This document shows positions 1 through 11,722 of a stretch of 64,000 bases of DNA, one piece after another. This stretch comes from Takifugu bimaculatus (taxonomy: Eukaryota > Chordata > Actinopteri > Tetraodontiformes > Tetraodontidae). The translations under genes were made by a program, and so were the position numbers. The stretch spans positions 23,660,111 through 23,724,110 of the forward strand of contig CP034975.1 in NCBI GenBank assembly GCA_004026145.2, given 5' to 3'. A model generated the notes under the pieces. That model made no database searches. It was not told the origin of the DNA and saw nothing but the letters and a program-made list of their open reading frames with translations. The stretch's first letter is position 1, and every line of letters starts with the position of its first letter.

Positions 1-807
1 TCAAAAAATAAAATAAAATAAAAATCCTAATTATCAATCATTACCTCTCTGTGAAGCTGACATCTCCCCTCTTTGCATTTGACAAAGCATCTTTGTTAGT
101 TACAGCGCTTTCTATTTTATAAACTTACCTCCACAGAGGAGCCGTCTGGCTGGAAGCAAAACAATGTGAAAAGTTATGAAGGGATTTTCATGACATTTTC
201 AGGTAATCACAAAGGGCCACAGGAAAGCTGTGGTGAACGTGAGGATGTTTGGTGAATGTGAGGATGTTTGGTGAAGGTGGGGATGTTGACCTTTGAACTT
301 TCAAAGATCTAGCCCGCTAATCACAAAGCCACCTGCTATGTTATAAAACCCTGTATTACTACTGTCTATATAAATATAATATCATTGTTAGTCACAATTT
401 GTGCAGATATGAGCTGCTTTTTCAGATTACGATTTTTTTTTGTTTTGGTGGAATTTAGAATACGGATTACAGTTTTTGTCTTTTGCAAAAGGAGCATATT
501 AATATAATACATGATTGATTAGTGCTATAGCTACAAACTTGGTAGCTATAGCACCACATGGTGGCCCAACTTTACCATGGTCAAATGTTTGCCGTTTCTG
601 GCTTCAGCTTATTTAACCCACAGCTTCCTCGCAGAAAAGGCGACAATCAGCGTAAATACAGCACATTCCTTGAGTCAGACGGACCCTTGAGTCAATCTTT
701 TTTTTCTAGTCGCAGGTTACTTATTCATGGATGTGACATTTTAATTTGACTATACATATTTAAAAGTGCATATAAATTGTAGACACCAAGGACAACAGAG
801 CAGGTTC
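1..807. other. Non-coding flank
   Basis: AT-rich sequence without a recognisable gene. It contains a short tandem repeat of a 19-bp unit (TGGTGAACGTGAGGATGTT, about three imperfect copies, 230-288). The small open frames here have no recognisable domains. Confidence 0.6.
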
Positions 808-813
808 TTTATT
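808..813 (-). other. Candidate polyadenylation signal of the gja5-like gene
   Basis: AATAAA on the minus strand lies about 1.03 kb past the stop codon and is followed by a T/G-rich stretch (TGTTGTCCTTGGTG). A second AATAAA lies at 1385-1390. Which is used cannot be decided from sequence alone. Confidence 0.35.
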
Positions 814-1846
814 TAACATTTATTAATGTAATGATTGTTTATTGCTGACACCAATCTGTGAATGAGCCAGATGTAGCGATTGTGCGTAAGGCTGAATGAA
901 AGGATGAAGGATGATAAAGAGTGAAAATTTTAAAACCACAATCCATGATATTGGAATATTGTAAAGTACAACCTGTATGATTGCATGATGAAAACAGAAC
1001 GAATAAAATAGGTTTAAAAAGAGACAAATACACAACATTAAGTGTAGACAAATTATTTACACGACGCCTCTCGGAGACAAAGTGGAAAAACAAAAAATAA
1101 GTGCAATATCGCTATCTCGTGGCCAAATACCCTCATGACATCATACGGCAGGACCTTTATCTCAGCAGGAAAAATACTAAACAGGTTACATTCTGTCATC
1201 ACTTCCGTGCACAAAAGCTCTTCTCAAATACGAATACAGATGAATCACTTTAGAACATAATGTTGATTTAGTCGAAAACAGATGACTAATTCAAGTGTAA
1301 GCCATGGCTTTTGTTAAATGGTCCACGTCATTTTAAGGCACTTTTGTTCAATTTAGCAAAAAAAAAAGGTCTCAGAACTTTCACTTTATTCTATACATCA
1401 GCAGGCTTCACAGTTGCATCGTAAATTCTTGGTTCCTTTTAATGTATATCTACTTTTACAGCAGGAAATTGTATCTTTTTTATATTCTGTTAATTAGATT
1501 CACAGCCTAATATATAATTAATCAAATAACTGAGATGTATTTCACCTTATAGCACAAAGCAAAATGTCACACTCATTTTCCCCACATGTGCAACGGTCAG
1601 GAATCCCACTTGTTATCCTGTTCTCTGTCTTTCATTCTCTTTGCAGTGTGTTTTTCAGTTTTCAAGCTCCAGGGAGACTGGGTCAAGCACAAATCAGGTC
1701 TCCAACACTCGCAGATCTGAGACACTCGGGATTTGCAGCCAGATTTTGCATTGTTAATTTATGGTCATGTTCTGACCTCTACTCTCAGAAACGTCCCTCA
1801 TTCTTTTTTGTGGTCTTTTACTCCTCGTCTTTCGTCACTACGCGAT

Positions 1847-2995
1847 CTACACCGCAAGATCATTGGGACGAGGTCTGCTGCTGCTCCCGCTGGTCTTGCT
1901 CAGGCGCCGTTTGTCCCTCGTGTAGCTGGACTGCAGGAGGGGGGATGGCGAGCAGCTTTGGGGCAGCTCCATGGGTAGTTGGTCGTATCTGATCCTCAGG
2001 AAGTCTGACTCGTCCTCCAGGTTGTCGCAGCTGTGATGCTGTTCGGTGGCCAGGTTGACCGAGTTCTGCTGCAGCGCCATCCTGTTGTTGAAGGGGTGAG
2101 CGGCCATGGACGTTATGGCATTCATGGATCCAGAGGCTGCGAGGCACTGGCTGAAATCTGGGGGTGGGGTGCAGGAAAGAGAAGGCTGTGGTGGACTGTT
2201 GGGCTCCAAGGCCGTGGACACAGCCACCTTCACAGTTCTGTGGTTGCTCTTTTCGCTCATCTTATTGCGTAGGTGTCTTCTGACGCTCCTCCAGCCGAGG
2301 TGGTAGAGCTCCAACATGGAGAGCAGCAGAGACACGCCCGCCACCACCAGCATGAAGACGATGAAGACGTTCTTCTCTGTGGGCCTGGACATGTAGCAGT
2401 TGACCGGGTTTGGACAGGGCCAGGCCTTGCACAGGTACAACGCATTGAGGAACACCCCGTACATCAGGTACTGCACCACAATGAACGTCACCTCCATCAC
2501 CGTGCGGATCATGATGCTGAGTATGTACGTCTGCAGCAGGGCTCCTCTCAGTTGAACCCGGCTGGTCCCGCCCGACGCCGGGGCTCTTTCGCTCTCCTTC
2601 TGTTGGAGGAATTCCTTCTCCTCCAGGCTTCCTCCACTTTCCGCCCTCGCTTCCCTCTCCTCTTGCTCCCTCCTGCGCTGTTTCTCCTCTCGGCGCACGG
2701 TGTGCATGGCGTGACCCATGTAGATGAGGGACGGCGTGGAGACAAACACAATCTGCAGCACCCAGTAGCGGATATGGGCGATGGGGAAGGCGCTGTCGTA
2801 GCAGACGTTGGTGCAACCTGGCTGCTGCGTGTCGCACAGGAAGTCGCTCTGCTCGTCGCCCCAGGAGGACTCGGCGGCCGTGCCCAGCACCAAGATCCGG
2901 AAGATGAACAAGACGGTGAGCCAGACCTTTCCCACCGAGGTGGAGTGTTCCTGGACCTCTTCTAGAAAGTTTCCCAGGAGGCTCCAGTCACCCAT
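1847..2995 (-). CDS. gja5: Connexin, gja5-like (Cx40/Cx41.8 type) gap junction protein
   Basis: A single open exon of 382 codons starts with the connexin N-terminus MGDWSLLGNF. It has the two diagnostic extracellular cysteine triplets: C54-x6-C61-x3-C65 in loop 1 and C189-x4-C194-x5-C200 in loop 2. Four membrane spans lie near residues 21-41, 77-97, 155-177 and 208-230. The cytoplasmic loop is charged, and the C-terminus RPRPNDLAV resembles the PDZ/ZO-1-binding tails of alpha connexins. An E-x3-E motif (E12, E16), discussed for Cx40/Cx41.8 in polyamine sensitivity, is present. Six subunits make a hemichannel in the plasma membrane. A splice acceptor 25 bp upstream of the ATG (exon start about 3020) fits the usual connexin layout, with the whole coding region in one exon. 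The divergent gja8-like neighbour supports gja5, although the a/b teleost paralogue cannot be told. The non-coding first exon was not found. Confidence 0.9.
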   Translation of the reverse strand: MGDWSLLGNFLEEVQEHSTSVGKVWLTVLFIFRILVLGTAAESSWGDEQSDFLCDTQQPGCTNVCYDSAFPIAHIRYWVLQIVFVSTPSLIYMGHAMHTVRREEKQRRREQEEREARAESGGSLEEKEFLQQKESERAPASGGTSRVQLRGALLQTYILSIMIRTVMEVTFIVVQYLMYGVFLNALYLCKAWPCPNPVNCYMSRPTEKNVFIVFMLVVAGVSLLLSMLELYHLGWRSVRRHLRNKMSEKSNHRTVKVAVSTALEPNSPPQPSLSCTPPPDFSQCLAASGSMNAITSMAAHPFNNRMALQQNSVNLATEQHHSCDNLEDESDFLRIRYDQLPMELPQSCSPSPLLQSSYTRDKRRLSKTSGSSSRPRPNDLAV

Positions 2996-3019
2996 CCCTG
3001 CTCACCAGTGCAACGCTGA

Positions 3020-3022
3020 CCT
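3020..3022 (-). promoter_or_regulatory. Splice acceptor before the gja5-like coding exon
   Basis: On the minus strand a pyrimidine-rich run ends in GTGCCACAG, followed by 25 bp of 5' UTR and then the ATG at 2995. This is where an intron commonly ends in connexin genes. Confidence 0.6.
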
Positions 3023-3543
3023 GTGGCACAAAGACTGGAGAGAAAACAGGTGGAAAACGTTTGCAACTGAATCGTGACGAAAGAGAAAAATGCTCAGGCA
3101 GCTGGTTTCGAGCTCTATTGTCTTGCAGATAAAATGATGAAAGGGAATGACATGACCTGGACTTTTATGTGGCTTCACATGTGTAAAAATAGACTGTGAA
3201 TTGCTTGAGGACTGGACGCTGGCATGAGAGCAGCCGTGCTCCCGTGAGAAAGAGAGCCAGGCCTAGTTTGACAGTCGTGTAAAAGCAAATAAAGTGGGGT
3301 TTTTTTAAGAAAAAGAATTCAATATTATGCTTTTCATGTGTTTACATTCTTTGTGTGCAAATTGAAATAATATATGAGTGACACGGGCAACATGGCCCCG
3401 GCCGGCCGGCGGGCGGGTCAAAGCTGGCAGAGTTTGTCCTTTTATCAACGTGACCCCAGCCTGAGCCGTGCATTTCCCATCATGCCTGTGGACTCAGAGG
3501 CCAGCAGACGTCACTCATGAAGCCAGAGCAGCGGCTCTGTCCA

Positions 3544-3576
3544 TCCTCCTCCTCCTCCTCCTCCTCCTCCTCCTCC
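3544..3576 (+). repeat. (TCC)n microsatellite
   Basis: About 11 perfect TCC units. Confidence 0.95.
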
Positions 3577-3661
3577 ATGCAGTAATGGACGCCTCTGAGC
3601 TGCACGATGGGCCCATCTGAGAGCGTCCATCACATCTGTGTGCACTGTGTGTGCGCGTGTG

Positions 3662-3901
3662 CGTCTACAACAACAGTCTGGGTCTTTGTTAGGCTTCATT
3701 TGAAATCTGCAGACCACAGCAGCAGAAATACAACTGTAGATTAAATGCAACAGGTATTTTTCTTTATTTATCGTCCTAAAAACCCACACGTTTGATATGT
3801 TTTATGTTTTATGTTTCCATGATCGATAGAATGAAAGATACATGATCGTGTCAATCCTTTCAAAACCGCGCACGCTCATCGGGACTGCAATCACAATATG
3901 G

Positions 3902-3908
<7 letters not shown>
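3662..3908 (-). repeat. Inverted repeat arm 1, upstream of gja5-like
   Basis: The reverse complement of this stretch matches 19152-19397 with about 14 differences over about 240 bp. It includes identical runs such as CTTTCATTCTATCGATCATG and TGCATTTAATCTACAGTTG. The arm lies 0.67-0.91 kb upstream of the gja5-like start codon and abuts a (TG)n tract. No coding sense is apparent. Confidence 0.9.
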
Positions 3909-3943
<35 letters not shown>

Positions 3944-3944
3944 G
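3902..3944 (+). repeat. (TG)n microsatellite
   Basis: Dinucleotide tract bordering inverted-repeat arm 1. Confidence 0.95.
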
Positions 3945-4690
3945 CCTTCCCTTCTCAAGCTTCAGTGAAAGTTTTGGTGAGAGCCAAACATGGCAGCGGC
4001 AGCCTGGCCAGCCTCAGATGTGAATGACCCTATAAGGCTGTTGACCAGACAGGTTTAAGGCGGCAATAAATGACCCCCGTCATGGAGGGAGTGAGGAAAA
4101 CCCATCAGGCTTCATCCAGAGGTGACCCCTGATGTACATACTCGCCGCTTGCCGACTTTTATGAGGCAGTTAGACCATCAGACATGTAAGTTTTACTGTT
4201 CCGCTGAAGGCCATAAAAACAGACCTGTGCTCTGAGACAAAGTGATTATTTAATGGCGTCTCAGAGAGGATTTAATCACTGGCCACACAGAGAAAAGCCA
4301 AACGTAGATAATCTCCCTGCAAGTCACTTGCTTCCATAACACCTCCTTAGAATCAGGAGTCCAAAAATTCTCTGGCTGACAGTCGTTCTGCTGGCGAGAG
4401 GAATGTTCTGAAGACTGCGGCCATTTGTCCTTCTGTCCGTCCCTCCCCTCCTGATTCCTCTCTGGGAAGTATATATATGGAGAAGATCAGAAATCTGAGC
4501 TGAGGTGAGGAGGGCCACAAAACATGTGGGAGAGGGAATGCTCAGGCTGTTCCATCTAACACCAAACGGATCACGTGCGCCTGCTCAAACTTGCACTTTG
4601 GGCAATGCCGATGATCTTTACGGGAGTAAATTAAAAGAAGAGAGCCAGGGAAGAAAGGGAAGAGGTGAGAGTCCAGGTGACACAAACACT

Positions 4691-4740
4691 GGAAGGAGGA
4701 GGAGGAGGAGGAGGAGGAGGAGGAGGAGGAGGAGGAGGAG
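4691..4740 (+). repeat. (GGA)n microsatellite
   Basis: About 16 GGA units. They create artificial poly-Arg/poly-Gly/poly-Pro open frames that should not be read as genes. Confidence 0.95.
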
Positions 4741-5634
4741 GCGGCAGCCGAGAGGGCAGCAGCAGGTTCTTCACCTGTGCAACAGCCTCAAGTGAAGAAG
4801 AATCATTTGAATTTTGCACCAATTTAAAGTTAAAAGGCCAAAATAACACCAGCATGTAGTGAGAACAGACCTGACCTTTGTGTCTGTTTATTGCACTTTA
4901 ATGGCCTCAGGTCCTCTAAACATCTGGTCAGGTGGCTACAGTGGAGAACACTGGCACATTTACAGAACTGCCCATTAACGTCCACTGTCCTCTAAGTAAA
5001 AGAAGAATAATAATAAGATAATTCCAGTGATCTGGACCGTGAGGGGACAAACATGAAAACAGCTCACAGACAGAAACAGTGGTGGGAATGGAACTTTCTA
5101 CTGGGGGAGGCGGCAGGCTCGGTCTCTTTGTCTCACCCTCCACAACCTCTTCCTGTTCTCAGAGGAAACAATCTCAAGCAAAATGATTTCCGAACGACAA
5201 GAAGAACGGCGCATCAAAAGGAACGGAGAGGCTTCCACAGCCCTGCCCGTGACCCCCCCTCACCCTAAAGCCTCAGACTGGTCAAATCTGCCCTGCAGAC
5301 AGCGACCGTGAACTTACTGGGATGGATTCTGTCGTATCCATTTATAAAATCACTGGCAGGGTAACGAGAGCGGAGGATTATTTAAAGCAACTGGAGGTGA
5401 AACTGCGCCTCTCTGCACGTGTGACCGCAGCAACCGTAGCAACAGCTGCTTGGAAACAAGGCAGATGAGGACCGTCATGAAGGTAAGGAGATAGATGTGT
5501 CCCTGACTGGACCGGTGCGGGCACGCCTGTGCTGCTGCTGGGCAACACGAGGAGACGGAGAATATTGACGGCAACGCCACAATAAATCCTTCAGACCCAG
5601 AGAGAAGCGGCATCAGCCAGGCCTCACACCACCG

Positions 5635-5707
5635 TCCTGTCCTGTCCTGTCCTGTCCTGTCCTGTCCTGTCCTGTCCTGTCCTGTCCTGTCCTGTCCTGT
5701 CCTGTCC
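5635..5707 (+). repeat. (TCCTG)n pentanucleotide satellite
   Basis: About 14 perfect TCCTG units. Confidence 0.95.
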
Positions 5708-6079
5708 AGCAACAACAGGGGGCAGGGTTGATTTAAACATTCACACTGGGATGTTCAGCCTGTGCAGGCGTCTCTGCGTCCCAGCTCTGGGGTGGAGTCA
5801 GCAGCTTCTTGTTGTTAATTCTGCACATTTGAGACTTCTGCTGCCCTCTGACCTCAGGCAGGAATGTGTCTTCTGACCCGACCTCACGGCTGCTAAACTG
5901 AAGCTGCGCTCGGGGTTTGAGTCCAGTCAGAGCTGGAATAGAGGCTGGATGTTGGGAATGTCTGCTCACGTCAGGCTGGAACTCTCTGTGCTTTAAAGAT
6001 CTTCAGTTAGATGTTCTGAACTCAATTAATTCTTTTCTGAAGAAATAATAATAATAATATCAAAAATAACAACAACCAG

Positions 6080-6114
6080 AATAAGAATAAGAATAAGAAT
6101 AAGAATAAGAATAA
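6080..6114 (+). repeat. (AATAAG)n hexanucleotide repeat
   Basis: About six AATAAG units inside an AT-rich stretch. Confidence 0.9.
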
Positions 6115-6237
6115 TACCATGCTTAATTTTCTTTCGACATTAATCATATTTGATCTGTTAAATGTCAGTAATTCCCAACATTTGTAGGGAGGAAACTTAA
6201 AACAGATACGTTCAAAATCAATTTGCATGTTCCTGCC

Positions 6238-6293
<56 letters not shown>

Positions 6294-6308
6294 GTAATAA
6301 TAATAATA
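6238..6308 (+). repeat. (TAA)n microsatellite
   Basis: About 23 units with one interruption (TAG). Confidence 0.95.
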
Positions 6309-6635
6309 CTCTTTACTCTGTGGGCTGGGGGTGTTGTGTCTCTAAACATAACACTTTCCTCCATCCAGGTGGGGGTCACACACATGTTCAGCTCAGTCGC
6401 TACTATTCTTTCTATTCTTTTTATACCCTGTCTAGATGCTGTTTTCTGTCAGGTACATGAAGAGTAATTAGCATGTCTTGCTGCGGGGGAGTGTAACGTG
6501 TCCGTCGCCCCCCCCGTCACCACCAGGATTACCGTCAAGGATGAAGATCGGAGCGACTGAGTTTACTGGATGTGAGGTGGGCTGAGGTTGAGAATGCTGC
6601 CCACCCGTCACTTATTTCCAACCCCCGTTTAGTAC

Positions 6636-6707
6636 TGGTGCTGGTGCTGGTGCTGGTGCTGGTGCTGGTGCTGGTGCTGGTGCTGGTGCTGGTGCTGGTG
6701 CTGGTGC
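6636..6707 (+). repeat. (TGGTGC)n hexanucleotide repeat
   Basis: Twelve near-perfect TGGTGC units. As a hexamer this stays open in every frame (poly Leu-Val in one). Confidence 0.95.
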
Positions 6708-8558
6708 CATATATCAGCTGGAGCCCAGCGGGTGGAAGTGCTGCTGCCTTACATGGCTGTTGAGCTCTTCATCTGCCCGCTGCCGTACACAGACCCACAG
6801 CCCTGTGATGATCTATTGTCCTGCTGCACATGGCAACAAGGTTCTGACAAACACACTCCTAATTTCAGGGTTCCAGTCTTTTTTTTCTGTTTTTGAGGGG
6901 GGGCAACAGATCAAATGATTGGCTCACTTGTTCTGACTAACATAAGAACTCCTTTGTATTTGTACAAATGTCAGTGTTGGTGCAGCTAAATTCAGTTTAG
7001 TTCACACTGGTGTTACTGTGCCAGGTCTTTTTTAGCACTCTTACGCCTCCAGGTTCAAATGGGAACAACGTTAAAACACACTCAGGATGCAGTTTTAGAT
7101 TTCACAGTCTGACTCTCTGTCCAACGCAATTTCATCCCCATAAGCTCTTCAATGATGCCATTGATTGGATTTCATTTTACAGTCATTTCAAGCTGCCTAC
7201 AAAGGAGCTACTGCAAGATTTATTGACTTCAACACCACTAGAGCTCCTCTATTTATCAGTATATGCTGTATTTGCCTTCTCTAATCGGATAAGATGCACT
7301 GTCACACATGTACGTCTCAAAATTGACTCCAATAAACTCCACAGAGAAGTAAATGTTGACTGACTGTTACTAGAGTTACAACACTGAACAAAAATTCCCC
7401 CCATGTCTAAATATTGTGTTCTGAAACATCCATATATGTTTACATTAAAGCATTTTTGATATCCTGTCGTTGAACCGCCCGGAGGGGCATCCTTCTGATG
7501 AGATAATAAACTGGACCAACTCTGCATGGAGCTTCAATCAGAAGAGAAATCTTGCCATGATTTGTACACAAAGTTGGTGGTTCTGCACTTTAAAGCTTCC
7601 AGCGCTACACTTTGTTTGACTGTGTATCCATGGCTGAGTTTATGAGAGACACACAAGATAGAGAGAGAGAGCGAGTACCTCCTGGGAGGACAGGGACTCT
7701 AACACACAACAGGCCTCCAACACAGGACATGAGATCCATCAGCGGCTCACAGCGTTTACACAAATGTCTGACTGTGGCTTTTGTGATAACTGACATTGGG
7801 TGTTCAGTTGGCGTCTTACCTTCGCCTGCAGGGTGGACGGCAGACCAACTTCAGGCTCCTTGAGAAAAGTCCTCCCTTGACTCGGTGGAGAAAAAGCCCA
7901 GCAGAGACGGCTGGAGGGGAGCACAGGGGCTGGTATCAGCGAGCCTCAACAGCGTCTTCAGGAAGAAGCCTGACGCCGAGTAGACGCCGAACTGATCGTC
8001 CACACAGGGGGCATGAGAAGAAAAGCAGGGGCATCATGAGAGTTCCCCCCGCGGCCCTCCCTTCTGTCTCTCCTCCTTCATCCCCTCCCACCCCCACCCC
8101 CCACATACACACACACAAACACACTCGACAACTTTCTTATTACATCCCTGGTGCTCTATTTTGGCTGGGAAGCATTCTTCCGCAGCAGAAAGGGAAGTAG
8201 AATTGTTTTCAGGCATCAATGGAAATTCCGCTGAGATCCCGCTTCCAGAGGGGTCCTGTGGGTCTGTACTCCGCGCTGCGTTCAGGGTCAAGTAGGTTCA
8301 AAATCCTGCAACGGATCAGCATTAATTTTTGATAAGATTCCGTGAGGATCCTAATCCGTGGATGCTTGTAACAGTCCAAACCAGTACAAGCAGTCAGGCT
8401 AATGTTTGACATCTGCTCTAATGCTAAAGTTGTCCCAACAGCTTCAGCTCAACTAGTGAGACAATGATCAAGGATGTTTGGGGAAAGCTCAGAGGACAAA
8501 TCTCAACACTGAAACAACATTATCGTGCAGTACCTGGAAGTTTCCAATGTCATTGTAC

Positions 8559-8575
8559 CACACACACACACACAC

Positions 8576-8664
<89 letters not shown>
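8559..8664 (+). repeat. (CA)n microsatellite
   Basis: About 52 CA units with one CG interruption near 8580. Confidence 0.97.
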
Positions 8665-8665
<1 letters not shown>

Positions 8666-11600
8666 GCTGCATTTGGCTCTAAAGATGGAGGTCAGGAGAT
8701 CAAAGATGAAGAGGTAAAAACGTATTTGTAGATGTAAAGACGAGTATTTTTAAGGCACCGAAGGATTTTCCATCCTACGGAGACGCGTTGGGGATCAGAC
8801 TGGAGAAAGATAAACTTAATGATAAATTTGCTGTGTAACTGGCAGATTGTTGCCGGTGGTCTCTCTGCTGCACGGCCCGCCTGCAGACACGCGCTCCATT
8901 ACATAATGGAATCTTTTAGGTTTGATTCCTCTCTGCCAAAACGCAGTCATATAACTGGAATTAGGTGGTGAGGTCACCCCAGTAAAGCATTCGCATGCAG
9001 AGAAATAATCAAATTGTTTTTTCAGTGACAGATTCCTGTCCTACTGTTGCATGAGAGTACATCCTGTTTCATTCTCAGGGAAATGTATTTATTGGCTAAC
9101 ATTCTGACAGATCGATAAGAACCACACCACGCTCGTGTTTGCCAAAGGTTGGCTAGCTTAGCACCAGGAAGGCTCCAGGAAGTCACTTCACCCACCCAAG
9201 AGAAAATTTGGCGAGAGATCTTTAAAAAACAACACTGTCATTGTATTTGCACAACTTTATGTACTTTATGTTCAAATGGCTCAGAGTTTATTTTGGACGT
9301 CATCAGGTTGGATTTAATTTATCCGTCAACCTCTGAGGAGTTGATGTCCATCTTTACGACGTGCCTGCGTCTGTAAAAAGCCTCATTCTGGGGTTTCTGA
9401 CAGGTCCACTGACCCAAAGCTTTACTCCTTTTATCGAACGAATCAGCTTTTGAAGAGGTAATAAAAAAAAGGGGAAAACACACGCAAACAAATCACAAGA
9501 CCAGATCCTGCAGAAACATGACAAACTCTGCCACAGGCGGGTCTGTGGTGATATTAGCTGCTCTGTCTGCAAACTAGACAACATAATTCATTCATTCATT
9601 CATTCTGCTGCAAGAGGAGAAATCAACTCTTGCTGTTACAAGAGTTTCTGTCGCACAAAAATGCCAGGTTTTGGTTAGCAACAGCATATTCATCAGGCTT
9701 TTTACTGATTAAACAGAGATCATGCTGCAACAATGTAACATGTTCTAGTAGTGCTAAAGCAGAATGGACAGCACATCAAAGACTTTTTTCAGATTCAGAC
9801 TCAGATTCCTTTACAGTATTTGTCCCACAACGGGGAAATTTACAGCGCAACAGCAGCAAAAACACACACTAGAGAGGATGCTGTGTGCACACTCCAATGT
9901 TAATGCCTTCTAGGATTTACAATCCTGTTTATTTTTGTTGCTAAAGGCCAGAAACAGAAACGAAGGAGTGGTAATGTCTCACGCATGATGACACCATAAT
10001 CTCTCGCAGGTCTTTGGATTTAATCAAACAAATATTACGTCAGGACAGATTTAATATCAGCAGTTATAATAAAATATTGTAAAAACCTCAAGTAGGTACA
10101 GGCTACGCTGAGAACACGTATCAAAAACATGTTCAAGTGTCACCTTTAATTTGAACAGTGAGGAAAAAATGACTTTACTGGCTGTCAGAATTTCCTATTG
10201 CTCTCCTGTGCACGCAGCATTCATTGATTTGCACGTGTCAAGGCTAAAATGGAGATCCGACTGTCTAAATTCTCCTCTCCAACAACTGTGCCTTTCGCTC
10301 CACAGCACCGAAAATGCTGCATGTAAATTATAAATAGCAGGAGAAAACAGGTGATTAGGATCTCGTGACAAACTTATCCAGAGCATCGGCTGGGAGAAAT
10401 GACCTTGCAGCCTCACATCATCGCTCCAAAAGCACTTAAGCTTCATTGCTCTTTTGATACGTCAGCCCCCAACAATAGTCTTTAAATCTTCTACTGTTGT
10501 GTGCTGCTCATTTAGTGGTGGAACACTCGTTAATGCTGCCTTCACTGTCTCAATGTTTGGCTGTAACCTCTCAGGGCTCCTCTGTTGTCTTCTAAAAGTG
10601 AGCAAAATAAGAGAAAACCATGAGAAATCAAGAAAAAGTCTGACTGCTGATGTTCACATGCACTGCCTGCTGTGGTAACACATGTGCCGTATTGTGTGCG
10701 TTTACTCAAGAGTCACACTGCAAGGATGTAGTGGTGTACCTGAGCCCAACCCAGAGACTTCACGCCTGATGGATGCATGCTCCTGTTCTCTCTTTGAGAA
10801 CTGGTTGTCTGCCATCAAACATATTCATTCCCTTTTTTTCCCCATCTTGTTCTTCTCAGTTATTCTGGTTGTGTGATTGCAGGGCCAATGTGTCTCTTCT
10901 GGGCTGAAGTGGGGCCTAAGAACAATGAAAACCATCAGGTACTTAAGACTGGACCCTTCCCTGGCCTGCCTCCAGGCTCAGACCCCACCGATTGTTGTTT
11001 TGTTCACTGGGGTCCACTTGAACATCTCCGGCCCCCACTCTAAGCCCAGTAACAACATATAGCCATGGCTAAAGAACCAGGTAGATTATGCAATGATGTA
11101 AATGTGCTGGCTTGAGACAAAGAGTCAAACGCTGAAGTAGCTTTGTATTGTGTGCTAAGCTGATCAAAGCTAAAGAAGATCTTTTGAGGTTTGGTTCATT
11201 TTCAGTGAGCTGGGATCTGAAAATCAGATGTGATCTCATTTACTTAACTATAGCTTGTTGTTGTACTGTCTGTACTAAAATACTGACAGGAATTTGAGCG
11301 TTTCCTCAAACAAAATAGCATCCAAGTATCTTACCTCAATGTGAGGAACTCTATTTTGGTCTCAGTAAAAATATGTCCCCTCTCCATAATCACCAAACCA
11401 GTTGTCTTCTGATGACAATCTGAGAATAGCCCAGATGGGCAGAGGCGGCGAATGGTTATCTGTGATGTTTGCTCATTATGGGGTGGCAAAGCTTTGAGCT
11501 AACAGGTGAGGGATTTGAAGAGGCTGGCATGCTGAGCTGCCAGCCTTTCAGTTAGACTCGTGTAACCTAACACTCGCTACGTTCACCACAAAATCTAGAC

Positions 11601-11698
11601 AACATTTAGACTAGTGCTATTTTTACCCACTGACCCCTGACCCTGCAATACTGTCTGGAGGCATTAATGAAGCATATGTGGGTCACAGAAGTGTCAAT

Positions 11699-11722
11699 AT
11701 GATGATGATGATGATGATGATG
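11699..11722 (+). repeat. (GAT)n microsatellite
   Basis: Seven to eight GAT units. Confidence 0.9.

Noticed and set aside
4470..4510. TATA-like TATATATATGG followed by a GAGGTGAG donor-like site, as a possible gja8 first exon
   Set aside because: The space between the presumed start and the donor would be only a few bases, and nothing else supports a promoter here.
4505..4859. Open frames with poly-Arg, poly-Gly or poly-Pro
   Set aside because: They merely traverse the (GGA)n repeat and have no other recognisable content.
7010..8291. Several frames of 80-134 codons in the connexin intergenic region
   Set aside because: They overlap on both strands, have no recognisable motif and show biased, repeat-like composition.
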